Shown piece by piece: positions 53,592 through 63,069 of a stretch of DNA of 64,000 bases. The notes below the pieces were generated by a model. That model was not told the origin of the DNA. It made no database searches and was given only the letters and a program-made list of their open reading frames with translations. A program made the position numbers and the translations under genes. Each line of letters starts with the position of its first letter. Position 1 is the stretch's first letter. This DNA comes from JBEVJC01 sp040510375 (GTDB lineage: Bacteria > Bacteroidota > Bacteroidia > Chitinophagales > Chitinophagaceae): assembly GCA_040510375.1 (NCBI GenBank), contig JBEVJC010000015.1:45004-109003 (forward strand), in the 5' to 3' direction.

Positions 53592-55433
53592 CAGGATCTG
53601 TACATCGCTTGGATTGATTCCTGAGATGCGGCTTGCTTGTCCCAGTGTTCTCGGTTTAATGCGATGTAATTTTTCCCTTGCTTCGTTTCCGAGGGATAAT
53701 ATTTTTTTATAATCGAATGTTTCCGGGATCTGGAGGTTTTCCAATTGGCTCATCCGGCTAACCAGTTCCTTTTCTTTTTCTATATAAACATCATACTTGA
53801 TCTGGATTGCTGCTTGTTCCAGTGTTTCTTTTGAGAAGGTTCCCAGGCGGTCCTGCAATTTCGGGTTTGCGGACATTAGGTCAACCAGCTGTACATCGGG
53901 GCGGAGCAGGATCTTTTCTGATTTCTGTTTCTCAAGTATGGGTGAAGAATTTAGTGATGCAAGGAACGGATTGATCTCTCCGGGCTCAAGACTGATTTCG
54001 TGAAGGATCGATTTTATACTTGTTACATCTTTTCTTTTTTGTAAAACTCTCTCCATCCTGGCTTGGGAAGCAAGTCCCAGATTAAAACTTAATTCTGTAA
54101 GCCGGTTATCAGCATTATCCTGGCGCAGCAGGGTTCTGTATTCCGCACGGGAAGTGAACATGCGATATGGTTCTTCGGTTCCCTTACTTATAAGATCATC
54201 GATCAGCACACCGATATAAGCCTGACTTCTTTCAAGGATTACAGGCGCAAGTTCCCTCACACGCTGATGCGCATTTATGCCGGCCATCAAACCCTGGCAG
54301 GCAGCTTCTTCATATCCGGTGGTCCCATTTATCTGACCGGCAAAAAAGAGGTTTGATATTAATTTAGTTTCTAATGTGTGTTTGAGCTGGGTTGGAGGAA
54401 AATAATCATACTCGATTGCATAACCTGGACGGAAGACCCGGACGTTTTCAAAGCCAGGGATTATACGAAGCGCTTCGTATTGTACATCTTCAGGTAAAGA
54501 TGTTGAGAATCCATTGACGTAGATTTCTACGGTATTCCAGCCTTCCGGTTCAATGAAAAGTTGATGTCTTTCGCGTTCTGCAAACCGGTTGATCTTGTCT
54601 TCAATACTGGGACAATACCGTGGTCCAACTCCATCAATGCGACCGGCAAACATGGGGCTCCTGTCGAATCCCGTTTTCAAAATATCGTGAACCTGTTGGT
54701 TTGTATAAGTTATCCAGCAACTTCTTTGTTTCGTTGGTTTAACTGTATCGGTATAAGAGAATCCGGTCATTTCCTCATCGCCCGGTTGTTCTTCCATTTT
54801 AGAGTAATCCAGGCTGCGTCCATCCACTCTTGGGGGTGTGCCTGTTTTTAATCGGTCGCTTTCAAATCCAAGGCTTACCAATTGTTCCGTAATTCCAGTC
54901 GCAGCTTTTTCAGCAGCCCTGCCTCCGCCGAAATTCTTTTCCCCGATATGAATAATACCATTCAGGAATGTCCCGTTGGTCAGGACTACGGCTTTTGATT
55001 TTATTTCATGACCAAGACCGGTCAACACACCCTGGGCGCGACCATCTTTAATAATCAGTCCCTTTACCATGTCCTGATAAAAATCAACATTGGGAGTATT
55101 CTCCAACATCTCACGCCACTTAGTAGAAAACAGCATTCGATCACTTTGAGCACGTGGACTCCACATAGCGGGACCTTTGGACCTGTTTAACATCCGGAAC
55201 TGAATCATGGATTCATCGGTGACAATACCTGAATAACCCCCCATTGCATCAATCTCCCTTACAATCTGTCCTTTGGCGATTCCGCCCATTGCGGGATTAC
55301 AACTCATTTGGGCAATAGTCTGCATGTTCATTGTAACAAGCAATACTTTGGAACCCAGGTTTGCAGCGGCAGCTGCGGCTTCACATCCGGCATGGCCTGC
55401 TCCGACAACTATAATATCATATTCTGGAAACAT
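53571..55433 (-). CDS. mnmG: tRNA uridine-5-carboxymethylaminomethyl modification enzyme MnmG (GidA)
   Basis: A 620-residue protein from the ATG at 55433; upstream in-frame sequence is the parS-like palindrome. It has the FAD-binding GAGHAG (11-16), a second dinucleotide motif (VVLTNGTFLNGIIHIG), the MSCNPAMGGIAKGQIVREID active-site stretch, PRYCPSIEDKI, and NGTTGYEEAACQGL. With MnmE it modifies U34 of several tRNAs. The gene is often near the origin in bacteria. Confidence 0.96.
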   Translation of the reverse strand: MFPEYDIIVVGAGHAGCEAAAAAANLGSKVLLVTMNMQTIAQMSCNPAMGGIAKGQIVREIDAMGGYSGIVTDESMIQFRMLNRSKGPAMWSPRAQSDRMLFSTKWREMLENTPNVDFYQDMVKGLIIKDGRAQGVLTGLGHEIKSKAVVLTNGTFLNGIIHIGEKNFGGGRAAEKAATGITEQLVSLGFESDRLKTGTPPRVDGRSLDYSKMEEQPGDEEMTGFSYTDTVKPTKQRSCWITYTNQQVHDILKTGFDRSPMFAGRIDGVGPRYCPSIEDKINRFAERERHQLFIEPEGWNTVEIYVNGFSTSLPEDVQYEALRIIPGFENVRVFRPGYAIEYDYFPPTQLKHTLETKLISNLFFAGQINGTTGYEEAACQGLMAGINAHQRVRELAPVILERSQAYIGVLIDDLISKGTEEPYRMFTSRAEYRTLLRQDNADNRLTELSFNLGLASQARMERVLQKRKDVTSIKSILHEISLEPGEINPFLASLNSSPILEKQKSEKILLRPDVQLVDLMSANPKLQDRLGTFSKETLEQAAIQIKYDVYIEKEKELVSRMSQLENLQIPETFDYKKILSLGNEAREKLHRIKPRTLGQASRISGINPSDVQILMVFMGR

Positions 55434-55473
55434 AGTCGCAAAGGTAACATTAATCCGATACGGGATCCTGTGT

Positions 55474-55505
55474 AAGTGTAATGTTCCACGTGGAACATTA
55501 CACTT
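55474..55505. promoter_or_regulatory. parS-like palindrome 1
   Basis: A perfect 32-base palindrome with core TGTTCCACGTGGAACA, 40 bases before mnmG. The core differs from the bacterial parS TGTTTCACGTGAAACA by one symmetric pair, and that change is seen in known half-sites. Binding by ParB is the expected role. Confidence 0.7.
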
Positions 55506-55564
55506 GCGCATATTCAAAAAAGAGGCTTTGAGGGGTTTTTGGAAATTAGTATGCTGGGGATCGC

Positions 55565-55735
55565 TAGCTGAGTCGATGTTGAAGATGTTCGTAGTTGACA
55601 CGATGTTGAAGATGTTGGCTTAAATAGCTGAGTCGATGTTGTAGATGTTCGTAGTTGAGGCGATGTTGGTTTAAATAGCTGAGTCGATGTTGTAGATGTT
55701 CGTAGTTGAGACGATATTTAAGATGTTGGTTTAAA
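55565..55735. repeat. Three tandem repeats of 60, 51 and 60 bases
   Basis: Units begin with TAGCTGAGTCGATGTTG at 55565, 55625 and 55676. Each contains AGATGTTCGTAGTTGA. The middle unit lacks the 9-base GAAGATGTT-type segment present in the outer units. They are upstream of mnmG and just beyond parS-like palindrome 1. No protein resemblance. Confidence 0.85.
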
Positions 55736-56213
55736 TAACAGGAGGCTGAAGAACACCAAATAGCTCTGCCAGGGTGTACCCGGACTGCTTTTTTATTATG
55801 ATGGGGGATGGCTGGGTCGGTAATGGCCGTATTTATATAAATAGAGGTATTTGGATGAACCCGAAAACTGATTTAGTTGCTCTAAACTCCTTAGAATATG
55901 TCTATCAGGCGGGAGTTGGAGTAACTCCATGTTGAATTGGGTGATTTGGGAGATTGATAGAGGGCTAAGAGGTATAGCCAGTGATTTTGTACGGCCTCTG
56001 GGAGCTTTGCCAAAGTGGTTTAGTACAAAACCTGGCTTTCTGAGTGAATTGGAGAGGGTTACAGTCAATGCTTTTCGTCAATTAATGTTTAATCAAGGCA
56101 ATAGGACCGTAGCAGGGTAAAGAATAACAGGGGTATGATGTCAGAACCTATGTTTTGGGGTAATTGATAGCTTTTCGAGTCATAGAATCTTTTTCACCCC
56201 GTCCCCGAGCAAT

Positions 56214-56229
56214 TGTTCCACGTGGAACA
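56214..56229. promoter_or_regulatory. parS-like palindrome 2
   Basis: The same 16-base core TGTTCCACGTGGAACA as palindrome 1, 709 bases further from mnmG. The core is perfect; flanks do not extend the symmetry. Confidence 0.65.
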
Positions 56230-56369
56230 TAGGATTTGGGTGACTTTTTACCGGTATAAGCCTAAACCGTGTCGTTATGAGGGTTAGGGTTGCTATTTAC
56301 CCCCTAAAAAGATCAATTTAGGCCATTGAACTTATCTACCCAGGTTAAAATGCATTAAACCTGCCATTA

Positions 56370-56930
56370 TTCAATCGATATGGTTGGTTCTCTCTGAAAG
56401 AAGCACTGGAATCCCACGGCAAGTATATGCTGGCACAGGGCGAAGCTATATAAAGGAAGCACCTGGAACCCCACAACAAATATATGCGGGCCACAGGGCA
56501 AAGCTATATGAAGGAAGCGCTTGGAACCCACAACAAATATGCGGACCAGGTGCGAAGGGACAAAAACAGGATGGCCAATGCGTCCAGGCGGATTCATCAG
56601 GCCTATCTTGAGAAATTCGAATTCAAGGGTTGTCAACCCTGATATGGTTCTGACCGCAGAAGGCATCTTTGAACCCCAGCCTTATGTATTAGCCAAGGAT
56701 ATGCGGTCAAAGTGGATGAAAAATGGGGAATAGCCAACAATTCCAATGCAACAGAGGAAAGAATTGACATTTATGGAGCATGACAGGATTTTGTTGGCAA
56801 TGCGCGAACAGTTTTAGACCTGGTTGCGGACCTCGCCACGCAGTTTATAAGGAAACTGACCCTTATTCCACCCCAGATCCATGCAACCAGGCCAAAACAT
56901 CCGTCAATGTCGGAAAAAAGCTTTGAGATA
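56370..56930 (+). pseudogene. Degenerate coding remnant with 19-residue repeats
   Basis: Three imperfect direct repeats start with GAAGC at 56400, 56456 and 56514 (56 and 58 bases). Read in the plus frame with breaks they encode related segments such as ALESHGKYMLAQGEAI and HNKYMRATGQSYMKEALGTH. Further on, KVDEKWGIANNSNATEERID and FVGNARTVLDLVADLATQF look coding-like but frameshifts and stops interrupt them. I do not recognise the parent protein. Its end overlaps the 3' end of the minus-strand ybeY gene. Confidence 0.35.
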
Positions 56931-57335
56931 CTGATCTTCTTTAGCTCTGATCTCCAACACCTGCGCTTTGGTTTTATCACGATACCCGCATAGATGAAGT
57001 GCTCCGTGAAAAATTACCCGGTGAAGTTCAACAGAAAGTGGTTGATCAAGAGTTTTTGCATTATCCCTTACCCGGTCAATGCTGATATAAATTTCCGCTT
57101 CTACCGGCTGGCCCTTTGATGACAGGGGAAAAGTGATCACATCGGTCAGGAAATCATGATTAAGGAATTGTCTGTTAATAGTTAACAGCTGTTCATCCGA
57201 ACAGAAAATGTAGTTGAGCTGTTTAAATGGCGTCTTCTCTTTACGAAATAATGAGATGAGGAAGGATCTGAGTTTTGTCCTGTCTTTCAAGGCGTATGGC
57301 TTCTCGAAAAAGAATTGTACGGGTTTGTCGATCAT
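56904..57335 (-). CDS. ybeY: Endoribonuclease YbeY
   Basis: A 143-residue protein matching YbeY: TDVITFPL in the middle and the metal motif HGALHLCGYRDKT near the end. The usual third His ligand (GYDH) is replaced (GYRD), a change I associate with Bacteroidota members. YbeY acts in 16S rRNA 3' end processing and ribosome quality control. It is divergent from feoA. Confidence 0.85.
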   Translation of the reverse strand: MIDKPVQFFFEKPYALKDRTKLRSFLISLFRKEKTPFKQLNYIFCSDEQLLTINRQFLNHDFLTDVITFPLSSKGQPVEAEIYISIDRVRDNAKTLDQPLSVELHRVIFHGALHLCGYRDKTKAQVLEIRAKEDQYLKAFFRH

Positions 57336-57397
57336 ATTTCAAAATTCGTAAACAAAGCAGGAAATACAATGGTAGTTTTACACAATACTTATAAATA

Positions 57398-57628
57398 ATG
57401 AACAGAAAGCTTTCAGAACTAAAGCCCGGGGAAAAAGCGGTGATTATGGAATTTGGCAGTGAAGAGATTTACCTGAAGCTGATGGAGATGGGCTGTCTGC
57501 CAGGTGAGGCAATCGCTATTGAACAGGTAGCTCCGTTGGGAGATCCCGTGTCTGTACATGTGGCAGGTTACCGGCTGAGTCTGCGACTGGACGAAGCTGA
57601 GCATATAATCGTAAGTACAATAGATTGA
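57398..57628 (+). CDS. feoA: FeoA-family protein
   Basis: A 76-residue SH3-like protein with the FeoA pattern: LSELKPGEKAVIMEF, LKLMEMGCLPGEAIAIEQVAPLGDPVSVHV, and a final strand RLSLRLDEAEHIIV. FeoA supports ferrous-iron uptake through FeoB. It is unusual that feoB is 3 kb away on the other strand, with nadD, a chromate transporter and an M20 hydrolase between. nadD follows 15 bases downstream and is likely co-transcribed. Confidence 0.85.
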   Translation: MNRKLSELKPGEKAVIMEFGSEEIYLKLMEMGCLPGEAIAIEQVAPLGDPVSVHVAGYRLSLRLDEAEHIIVSTID

Positions 57629-57643
57629 TTATCAATTAGTTAA

Positions 57644-58213
57644 ATGAAGATTGGACTTTATTTCGGGTCATTTAATCCCATACATATTGGTCATCTAATT
57701 ATCGCCAATCATGTGTTGAACAGCACAGAACTGGACAAAGTCTGGATAGTTGTTTCTCCCCGCAATCCCTTTAAACACAGCAATTCCCTCCTGAATGAGT
57801 ACGACCGCCTGCACCTGGTCCAGGTTGCTATCGGCGATGATCTGCGAATTCGCGCATCCGATATTGAGTTTTCATTACCCAAACCTTCCTATACCAGCGT
57901 TACGTTAGCGCATCTTTCAGAAAAATATCCCGAACATCAGTTTACAATTATCATGGGAAGTGACAGTTTGCAGAACCTGCATAAATGGAAGAATGCTGAA
58001 AGTATCATCGGCAATTACCCGATCTATGTTTACCCCAGACCGGGCTTCGAAGTTGAAGTTCCGGCGAATGCAAACATCACCATCATTAACGCGCCGCTTC
58101 TTGAACTTTCGGCAACAGGGATCCGTGAACTGATCCAGCAGGGAAAGTCGATCAGGTATATGGTTCCTGATGCCGTGATTGAGGAGATTGAAAAAAGCGG
58201 GTACTATAAATAA
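57644..58213 (+). CDS. nadD: Nicotinate-nucleotide adenylyltransferase
   Basis: A 189-residue enzyme with the nucleotidyltransferase HIGH motif (14-17, in GSFNPIHIGHL), IMGSDSLQNLHKW, and ELSATGIRELIQQGKSIRYMVPD near the end. NadD adenylates nicotinate mononucleotide in NAD synthesis. Together with nadA (29 kb) and the PnuC/kinase pair (6 kb), the window carries parts of both de novo and salvage NAD routes. Confidence 0.93.
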   Translation: MKIGLYFGSFNPIHIGHLIIANHVLNSTELDKVWIVVSPRNPFKHSNSLLNEYDRLHLVQVAIGDDLRIRASDIEFSLPKPSYTSVTLAHLSEKYPEHQFTIIMGSDSLQNLHKWKNAESIIGNYPIYVYPRPGFEVEVPANANITIINAPLLELSATGIRELIQQGKSIRYMVPDAVIEEIEKSGYYK

Positions 58214-58219
58214 TCAGTC

Positions 58220-59455
58220 CTAAAAAATATAGCCAAGTAACAGACATGCGGCCACAATTACCGGGGAAGGGATCCGGGTATAACAAAGCACGAGAAAGGT
58301 CCCCAGGATAACAGAGAGGTTTATCGCACTTAAGGTTTTTGCTTCCAGGATGGAAATGTCTTTCAGGATAAAAAATGTAGAACCGATCAGGATCCCTACA
58401 ACTGCCGCATTAATTCCCTCAAGCGACCGATAGATTGCCGCATACTTTTTCAGGTTATTCCATATTGGGAAAAAAAATAAAACCAGCAGCGCACTCGGAA
58501 GGAAGATCGCGATTGAGCCAATGATACTCCCGATCACCTGCATCTTTGGTCCCATTTCTTTTAATGCCATTCCACCCGTGAATGAAGCGATTGAAAAAAC
58601 CGGACCCGGTACTGCCCGCACAATTCCCATACCTGTCAGCATATCGTCTTTGTCCACACGGATAACATCCGGATTTTTTGAACGCACAGCGTCGGGACGA
58701 ATACTGAATTGCTCATACATGATTGGCATCAGCACCTGTCCGCCTCCGAAAACAAGGCTGCCCATCCGGAACGTATTTTCAAAAAGATTGATGGGCGCAC
58801 GGTTTTCCCATTTATCTTTTCTCGCGGTCTCACTCAATATCCCTGCAGTTATAAATATTATCCCGAAGAGCCAGAAGTTCCACCATTTTATTTTCCTTGG
58901 CTTCTGTTCAACCTGTGGAATCCGCTTCCGGCTTAGGTTTGTGGCAATGCCACCAACAACAATCAACAGAGGGAAAACAGCTGGAAGTTTAAAAAAGAAA
59001 AATGTAACAATGGTTGCTCCAAGCATGATCACCCGGGTGATCGTATTACGTGCGCCCTGGGGAAAAGTTATAAAACAGGTATAGACCAAAAAGCCTGCTG
59101 CCATGGGAGCAATGAATTTGAAGATATCTGTATGAAGTGCTTTCCTGTCTATATAATGAAGAAGGAAAGAAAGTGCGCCCATAAAAAAACAGGCCGGCAG
59201 GATCCAGATAATGAGGGTCATGACCGCCAGTGGAACTCCGCCGTTTTTATAACCGATAAGTGTAATAGTTTGGGTGGATGATGCTCCCGGAAGCAGGTTA
59301 CAAAATGCATTATACTCGATCAGTTCTTCGCCGGTTAAATATGATCCCTGCCTAACAAAGGTTTTCATCATCATGGCGATATGTGCCTGTGGTCCGCCAA
59401 AAGCAGTAAGACTATGAAAAAAAACAGCTTTTAAAAACGGTAGATGACGCAGCAT
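58220..59455 (-). CDS. Chromate transporter (ChrA, long-chain form)
   Basis: A 411-residue membrane protein with the duplicated CHR layout. The first half has AVFFHSLTAFGGPQAHIAMM and the NLLPGASSTQTITLIGYKNGG stretch. The second half has FRMGSLVFGGGQVLMPIM and GIVRAVPGPVFSIASFTGG. CHR proteins export chromate or related anions. No chrB-type regulator is near. It is convergent with nadD. Confidence 0.85.
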   Translation of the reverse strand: MLRHLPFLKAVFFHSLTAFGGPQAHIAMMMKTFVRQGSYLTGEELIEYNAFCNLLPGASSTQTITLIGYKNGGVPLAVMTLIIWILPACFFMGALSFLLHYIDRKALHTDIFKFIAPMAAGFLVYTCFITFPQGARNTITRVIMLGATIVTFFFFKLPAVFPLLIVVGGIATNLSRKRIPQVEQKPRKIKWWNFWLFGIIFITAGILSETARKDKWENRAPINLFENTFRMGSLVFGGGQVLMPIMYEQFSIRPDAVRSKNPDVIRVDKDDMLTGMGIVRAVPGPVFSIASFTGGMALKEMGPKMQVIGSIIGSIAIFLPSALLVLFFFPIWNNLKKYAAIYRSLEGINAAVVGILIGSTFFILKDISILEAKTLSAINLSVILGTFLVLCYTRIPSPVIVAACLLLGYIF

Positions 59456-59537
59456 CGGTATCTATATATTGAGAAAAGGTTAGAAATGAAGTTAGAGGAT
59501 AAAACACATTTTATGGTAAATTCAAGAAAATTTTCTA

Positions 59538-60827
59538 ATGAAAAAACTGCTTACACTTTCACTACTGCTGATGATCGTTGGTAATGTACTATCACAAATG
59601 AAACCAGGGATCATCGCCGCTGTTGCGAAGATCGAACCAAAATGCATAACATGGCGGGAACAAATCCACCAATCACCCGAATTAGGGAATCGCGAATTCA
59701 AAACGGCCAAACTGGTGGCCGGCCATCTGCGTTCTTTAGGAATTGAAGTAACCGAAGGGGTTGGCAAAACCGGTGTGGTAGGGTTGTTGAAAGGTGGAAA
59801 ACCCGGACCATGTATCGCCCTTCGGGCAGATATGGATGCACTTCCGGTAACCGAACAGGTTAATATTCCGTTTGCGTCTAAAGTAAAGACCACTTACAAC
59901 GGACAGGAAGTTGGCGTAATGCATGCATGCGGGCATGATACACATGTGGCAATGCTGATGAGTGTGGCCGAGGTGCTGGCCGGAATGAAAAATGAACTGA
60001 AGGGTACGGTGAAATTTATTTTCCAACCGGCTGAAGAAGGCGCACCACAGGGTGAAGAGGGTGGTGCAAAACTGATGGTACAGGAAGGTGTGATGGAGAA
60101 TCCCAAAGTTGATGTGGTCTTCGGACTGCATATTGAATCAGGAATTGAAGAAGGAACAATTGAATGGAAATCCGGATCGTTTATGGCCGCTGCCGATTTT
60201 TTTACCATTCGCGTAAAAGGCAAACCCAGTCACGGTTCCCAGCCCTGGCTCGGCATCGATCCTATTTCAGCATCCGCGCAGATCATCAATGGCCTGCAGA
60301 CAATTGTCAGTCGTCAGAGTGAACTCACCAAGGCACCTGTGATCATCACCGTTGGAAAGATCCAGGGCGGTGTGCGAAACAATATTATTTCAGAACAGGT
60401 TGAAATGCTTGGTACCATCCGAACGCTCGACAGCGGAATGCAACGTAAGGTGCATGAACAATTCCGCCATGTTATTAAATCAATCGGTGATGCATCAGGT
60501 GCGGAAACGGAAGTGGATATAGATACCAAAACATTGGTTACTTATAATGATCCCGCGCTGGTTCAAAAAATGCTGCCGTCATTGAGATCCGCGATCGGTG
60601 CCAATAATGTAAAAGAAAGGGAATGGGTGACAGGGGCGGAAGATTTTTCATACTATGGAACAAAGGCACCGTCCTTCTTTTTTTACCTGGGTGGAATGCC
60701 GAAGGGGAATGATCCGGCAAAAGCAGCGCCGCATCATACGGCAGATTTCTTTGTGACCAACTCGGCCATGAAGACGGGGATCGGAGCATTTTGCCAGCTG
60801 GTGACCGATTATATGAATATGAAATAG
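59538..60827 (+). CDS. Secreted M20-family amidohydrolase
   Basis: A 429-residue protein with a signal peptide (about residues 1-19). It has the metal-binding motifs of the M20D/hippurate-hydrolase branch: LRADMDALPVTEQ, HACGHDTHVAML and FQPAEEG. The dimerisation lid (GKPSHGSQPWLGIDPI) and a final GAEDFSYYG are also present. It probably hydrolyses N-acyl amino acids or similar amides in the periplasm. It is convergent with feoB. Confidence 0.88.
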   Translation: MKKLLTLSLLLMIVGNVLSQMKPGIIAAVAKIEPKCITWREQIHQSPELGNREFKTAKLVAGHLRSLGIEVTEGVGKTGVVGLLKGGKPGPCIALRADMDALPVTEQVNIPFASKVKTTYNGQEVGVMHACGHDTHVAMLMSVAEVLAGMKNELKGTVKFIFQPAEEGAPQGEEGGAKLMVQEGVMENPKVDVVFGLHIESGIEEGTIEWKSGSFMAAADFFTIRVKGKPSHGSQPWLGIDPISASAQIINGLQTIVSRQSELTKAPVIITVGKIQGGVRNNIISEQVEMLGTIRTLDSGMQRKVHEQFRHVIKSIGDASGAETEVDIDTKTLVTYNDPALVQKMLPSLRSAIGANNVKEREWVTGAEDFSYYGTKAPSFFFYLGGMPKGNDPAKAAPHHTADFFVTNSAMKTGIGAFCQLVTDYMNMK

Positions 60828-60833
60828 GAGGAA

Positions 60834-62960
60834 TTACTTAAGCAGGTGATAGGCGATCCAACTCATGATATAAGCCAGGCCGGTCATATAGACCAACTGT
60901 ATGACCGGCCATTTCCAGGTCCTGGTCTCCCTTTTTACAATGGCAAGAGTACTCATACACTGCATGGCAAATACATAAAAGACCATTAAAGACACACCGG
61001 AAGCAAGGGAGTAAACGGGATTGCCATCTTCTTTTGTGGCGTTTCTCATTTTTTCCTTCAGTGGTCCTTCGTTCTCATCACTGCCCACGCTATATAAAGT
61101 AGCCATCGTTCCCACAAAAACCTCGCGTGCTGCAAACGAGGTAATCAGGGCAATACCAATCTTCCAGTCGTACCCAAGCGGAGAGATCACAGGTTCAATA
61201 GCCCTACCGGCTATACCGACATACGAGTTTTCAAGTCGTGCATTTTCGTAAGAATAAGTAAGCGTGCTGGTGTCGGCACCAGGTTTGGCAAGGGATGTTT
61301 CATAACCGGCGGTCACCTGCTCCATCCGTTTCGTTGGACCAAAAGTGCTGAGCGCCCAGAGTATCAGGCTGATCACGAAGATGATCTTACCCGCATCCAC
61401 CACAAATATTTTTGCCTTGCTCCACATGGTCTGCCATACATTTTTCCACCGCGGCGAACGGTAAATCGGCAGCTCCAGGATGAAGAAACTTTTTTCATTG
61501 ATATGAATAAACCATTTGGCAACGTACGACACAACCAGGGCCATCACAAATCCAAGCAGGTAAAGACCCAGCATTACCAGGCCCGGGAGACCAATAAATC
61601 CAAAAAGATATTTATGCGGAATAACCAGTCCGATCAGGATGGTATAAACGGGTAGTCTTGCCGAACAGCTCATCAGTGGTGTGATAAGAATGGTCAGCAA
61701 CCGTTCTTTCCGGTTTTCAATATTGCGGGCGCTCATAATTGCGGGGATCGCACAGGCAAACCCGCTGATCATGGGCATTACGCTTTTGCCGTTCAGACCT
61801 ACGCTCCGCATCAGCCGGTCGGTCATAAAACTGATCCGGGCCATGTATCCCGTGTCTTCCAGAATAGTTATCAGCCCAAACAGGATGGCAATCTGCGGTA
61901 CAAAAATGATAATGCCCCCGAGTCCGGCAATGATTCCGTTGATCAGCAGGTCGGTCCAGTTATTTTCCGGAAGTACCGATGAGAGCCATCCGCTGAAACT
62001 GGCGGTACCGGCATCAATCCAGTCCATCGGATAATTGGCCAGCCAGAATACACACTGGAACAGGAGAAACAGGACGGTCAGCAGGATCAGGTATCCCCAA
62101 CGACGATGCAGTAAAACATTATCGAGCTTTTCAGTAAACAAAGATTGTTCAAGCGGATCGGGTTCTGACACCGCCTGTTGCATGATCCGTTTAATACCTG
62201 CATAACGCTGGAGGATTTCTTCAGCCTGGGTCTTGGTCGGATTAAATGCATTGGCAAGTTCGATTGCTTCGATGCGTTGCTGTTGTGTATTGGTCAGGGT
62301 AAATGATTCGTGATTGATCAGGTAATGCACAGCACCATAATCACTAAGCCCCGCCACTTCGGCCTGTACCTGTGGAATAGCCATGGGCGCCATTTCCCGG
62401 ATGCCGATAAAATCCTTGACTGGAATCCGGTAGAGTCCCTGGGCGGTTTGTTCAACAGCTTTTTTAAGTGCGGGGATCCCTTTCTGTTTACGGGGATTCA
62501 CTGCAACCACGGGTACGCCCAGTTCGCGTTCAAGTTCAGGGATATCAATACGGATCCCTTTTTTCTGTGCAAGATCCATCATGGTCAGTGCAATTACCAC
62601 TGGCACCTTGAGGTCGATCAGCTGGGTACAGAAAAGGAGGTTCCGTTTCAGGTTGCTGGCGTCTGCCACTGCAATCACCACATCTGCTTTTACATCGGGG
62701 TCCTGGTTAAGGAGCACGCGATAGTTTACCCATTCGTCGAGCCTGCGTGGGTACAAACTGTAGGAGCCGGGAAGGTCGATGATCTCCGCTTCGCCGGAGG
62801 AAAGAAGGGTGGTTCCGGTTTTTTTATCAACCGTCACACCCGGAAAGTTGCCCACCTTCTGATTCATCCCTGTCAGACAGTTGAACAGGGAACTTTTTCC
62901 GCTGTTGGGGTTACCGACGAGGGCAATATGTAATTTTTTCTTTTCCAAAAATGGGTGCAA
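60834..62960 (-). CDS. feoB: Ferrous iron transporter FeoB
   Basis: A 708-residue protein with an N-terminal G domain (IALVGNPNSGKSSLFNCLTG, IDLPGSYSLYP, VADASNLKRN), then membrane gate regions (GFACAIPAIMSARNI and later CSARLPVYTILIGL). It imports Fe2+ using GTP. The start is TTG: 62960 is possible, but it lies inside a -7-like box (TACTTTTG, 62965-62958), so TTG at 62948, giving MEKKKLHIALVG, is also plausible. It has no FeoC-type partner here. Confidence 0.92.
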   Translation of the reverse strand: MHPFLEKKKLHIALVGNPNSGKSSLFNCLTGMNQKVGNFPGVTVDKKTGTTLLSSGEAEIIDLPGSYSLYPRRLDEWVNYRVLLNQDPDVKADVVIAVADASNLKRNLLFCTQLIDLKVPVVIALTMMDLAQKKGIRIDIPELERELGVPVVAVNPRKQKGIPALKKAVEQTAQGLYRIPVKDFIGIREMAPMAIPQVQAEVAGLSDYGAVHYLINHESFTLTNTQQQRIEAIELANAFNPTKTQAEEILQRYAGIKRIMQQAVSEPDPLEQSLFTEKLDNVLLHRRWGYLILLTVLFLLFQCVFWLANYPMDWIDAGTASFSGWLSSVLPENNWTDLLINGIIAGLGGIIIFVPQIAILFGLITILEDTGYMARISFMTDRLMRSVGLNGKSVMPMISGFACAIPAIMSARNIENRKERLLTILITPLMSCSARLPVYTILIGLVIPHKYLFGFIGLPGLVMLGLYLLGFVMALVVSYVAKWFIHINEKSFFILELPIYRSPRWKNVWQTMWSKAKIFVVDAGKIIFVISLILWALSTFGPTKRMEQVTAGYETSLAKPGADTSTLTYSYENARLENSYVGIAGRAIEPVISPLGYDWKIGIALITSFAAREVFVGTMATLYSVGSDENEGPLKEKMRNATKEDGNPVYSLASGVSLMVFYVFAMQCMSTLAIVKRETRTWKWPVIQLVYMTGLAYIMSWIAYHLLK

Positions 62961-63069
62961 AAGTATAACGCTAAAGGGAGAATAGTTTACGAATTACGGT
63001 TTTATGACACTGTATAAAGTTAAAGAAGCGTTATCCGTTATTCAGGCGGGGGTTGTTCACAAATCATAA

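Larger units (their letters stand above)
55434..56903. other. Repeat-rich, gene-poor region between mnmG and ybeY
   Basis: 1470 bases with no convincing intact gene, holding two parS-like palindromes, a three-unit 51-60-base repeat and a degenerate segment with 56-58-base repeats, each listed separately. The short frames here have no family resemblance. Confidence 0.6.

Noticed and set aside
55565..55735. CRISPR array
   Set aside because: Repeat units abut directly with no unique spacers, and no cas genes are in the window.
62310..62933. A 207-codon plus-strand open frame
   Set aside because: It is antisense to the feoB G domain, whose motifs are unambiguous.
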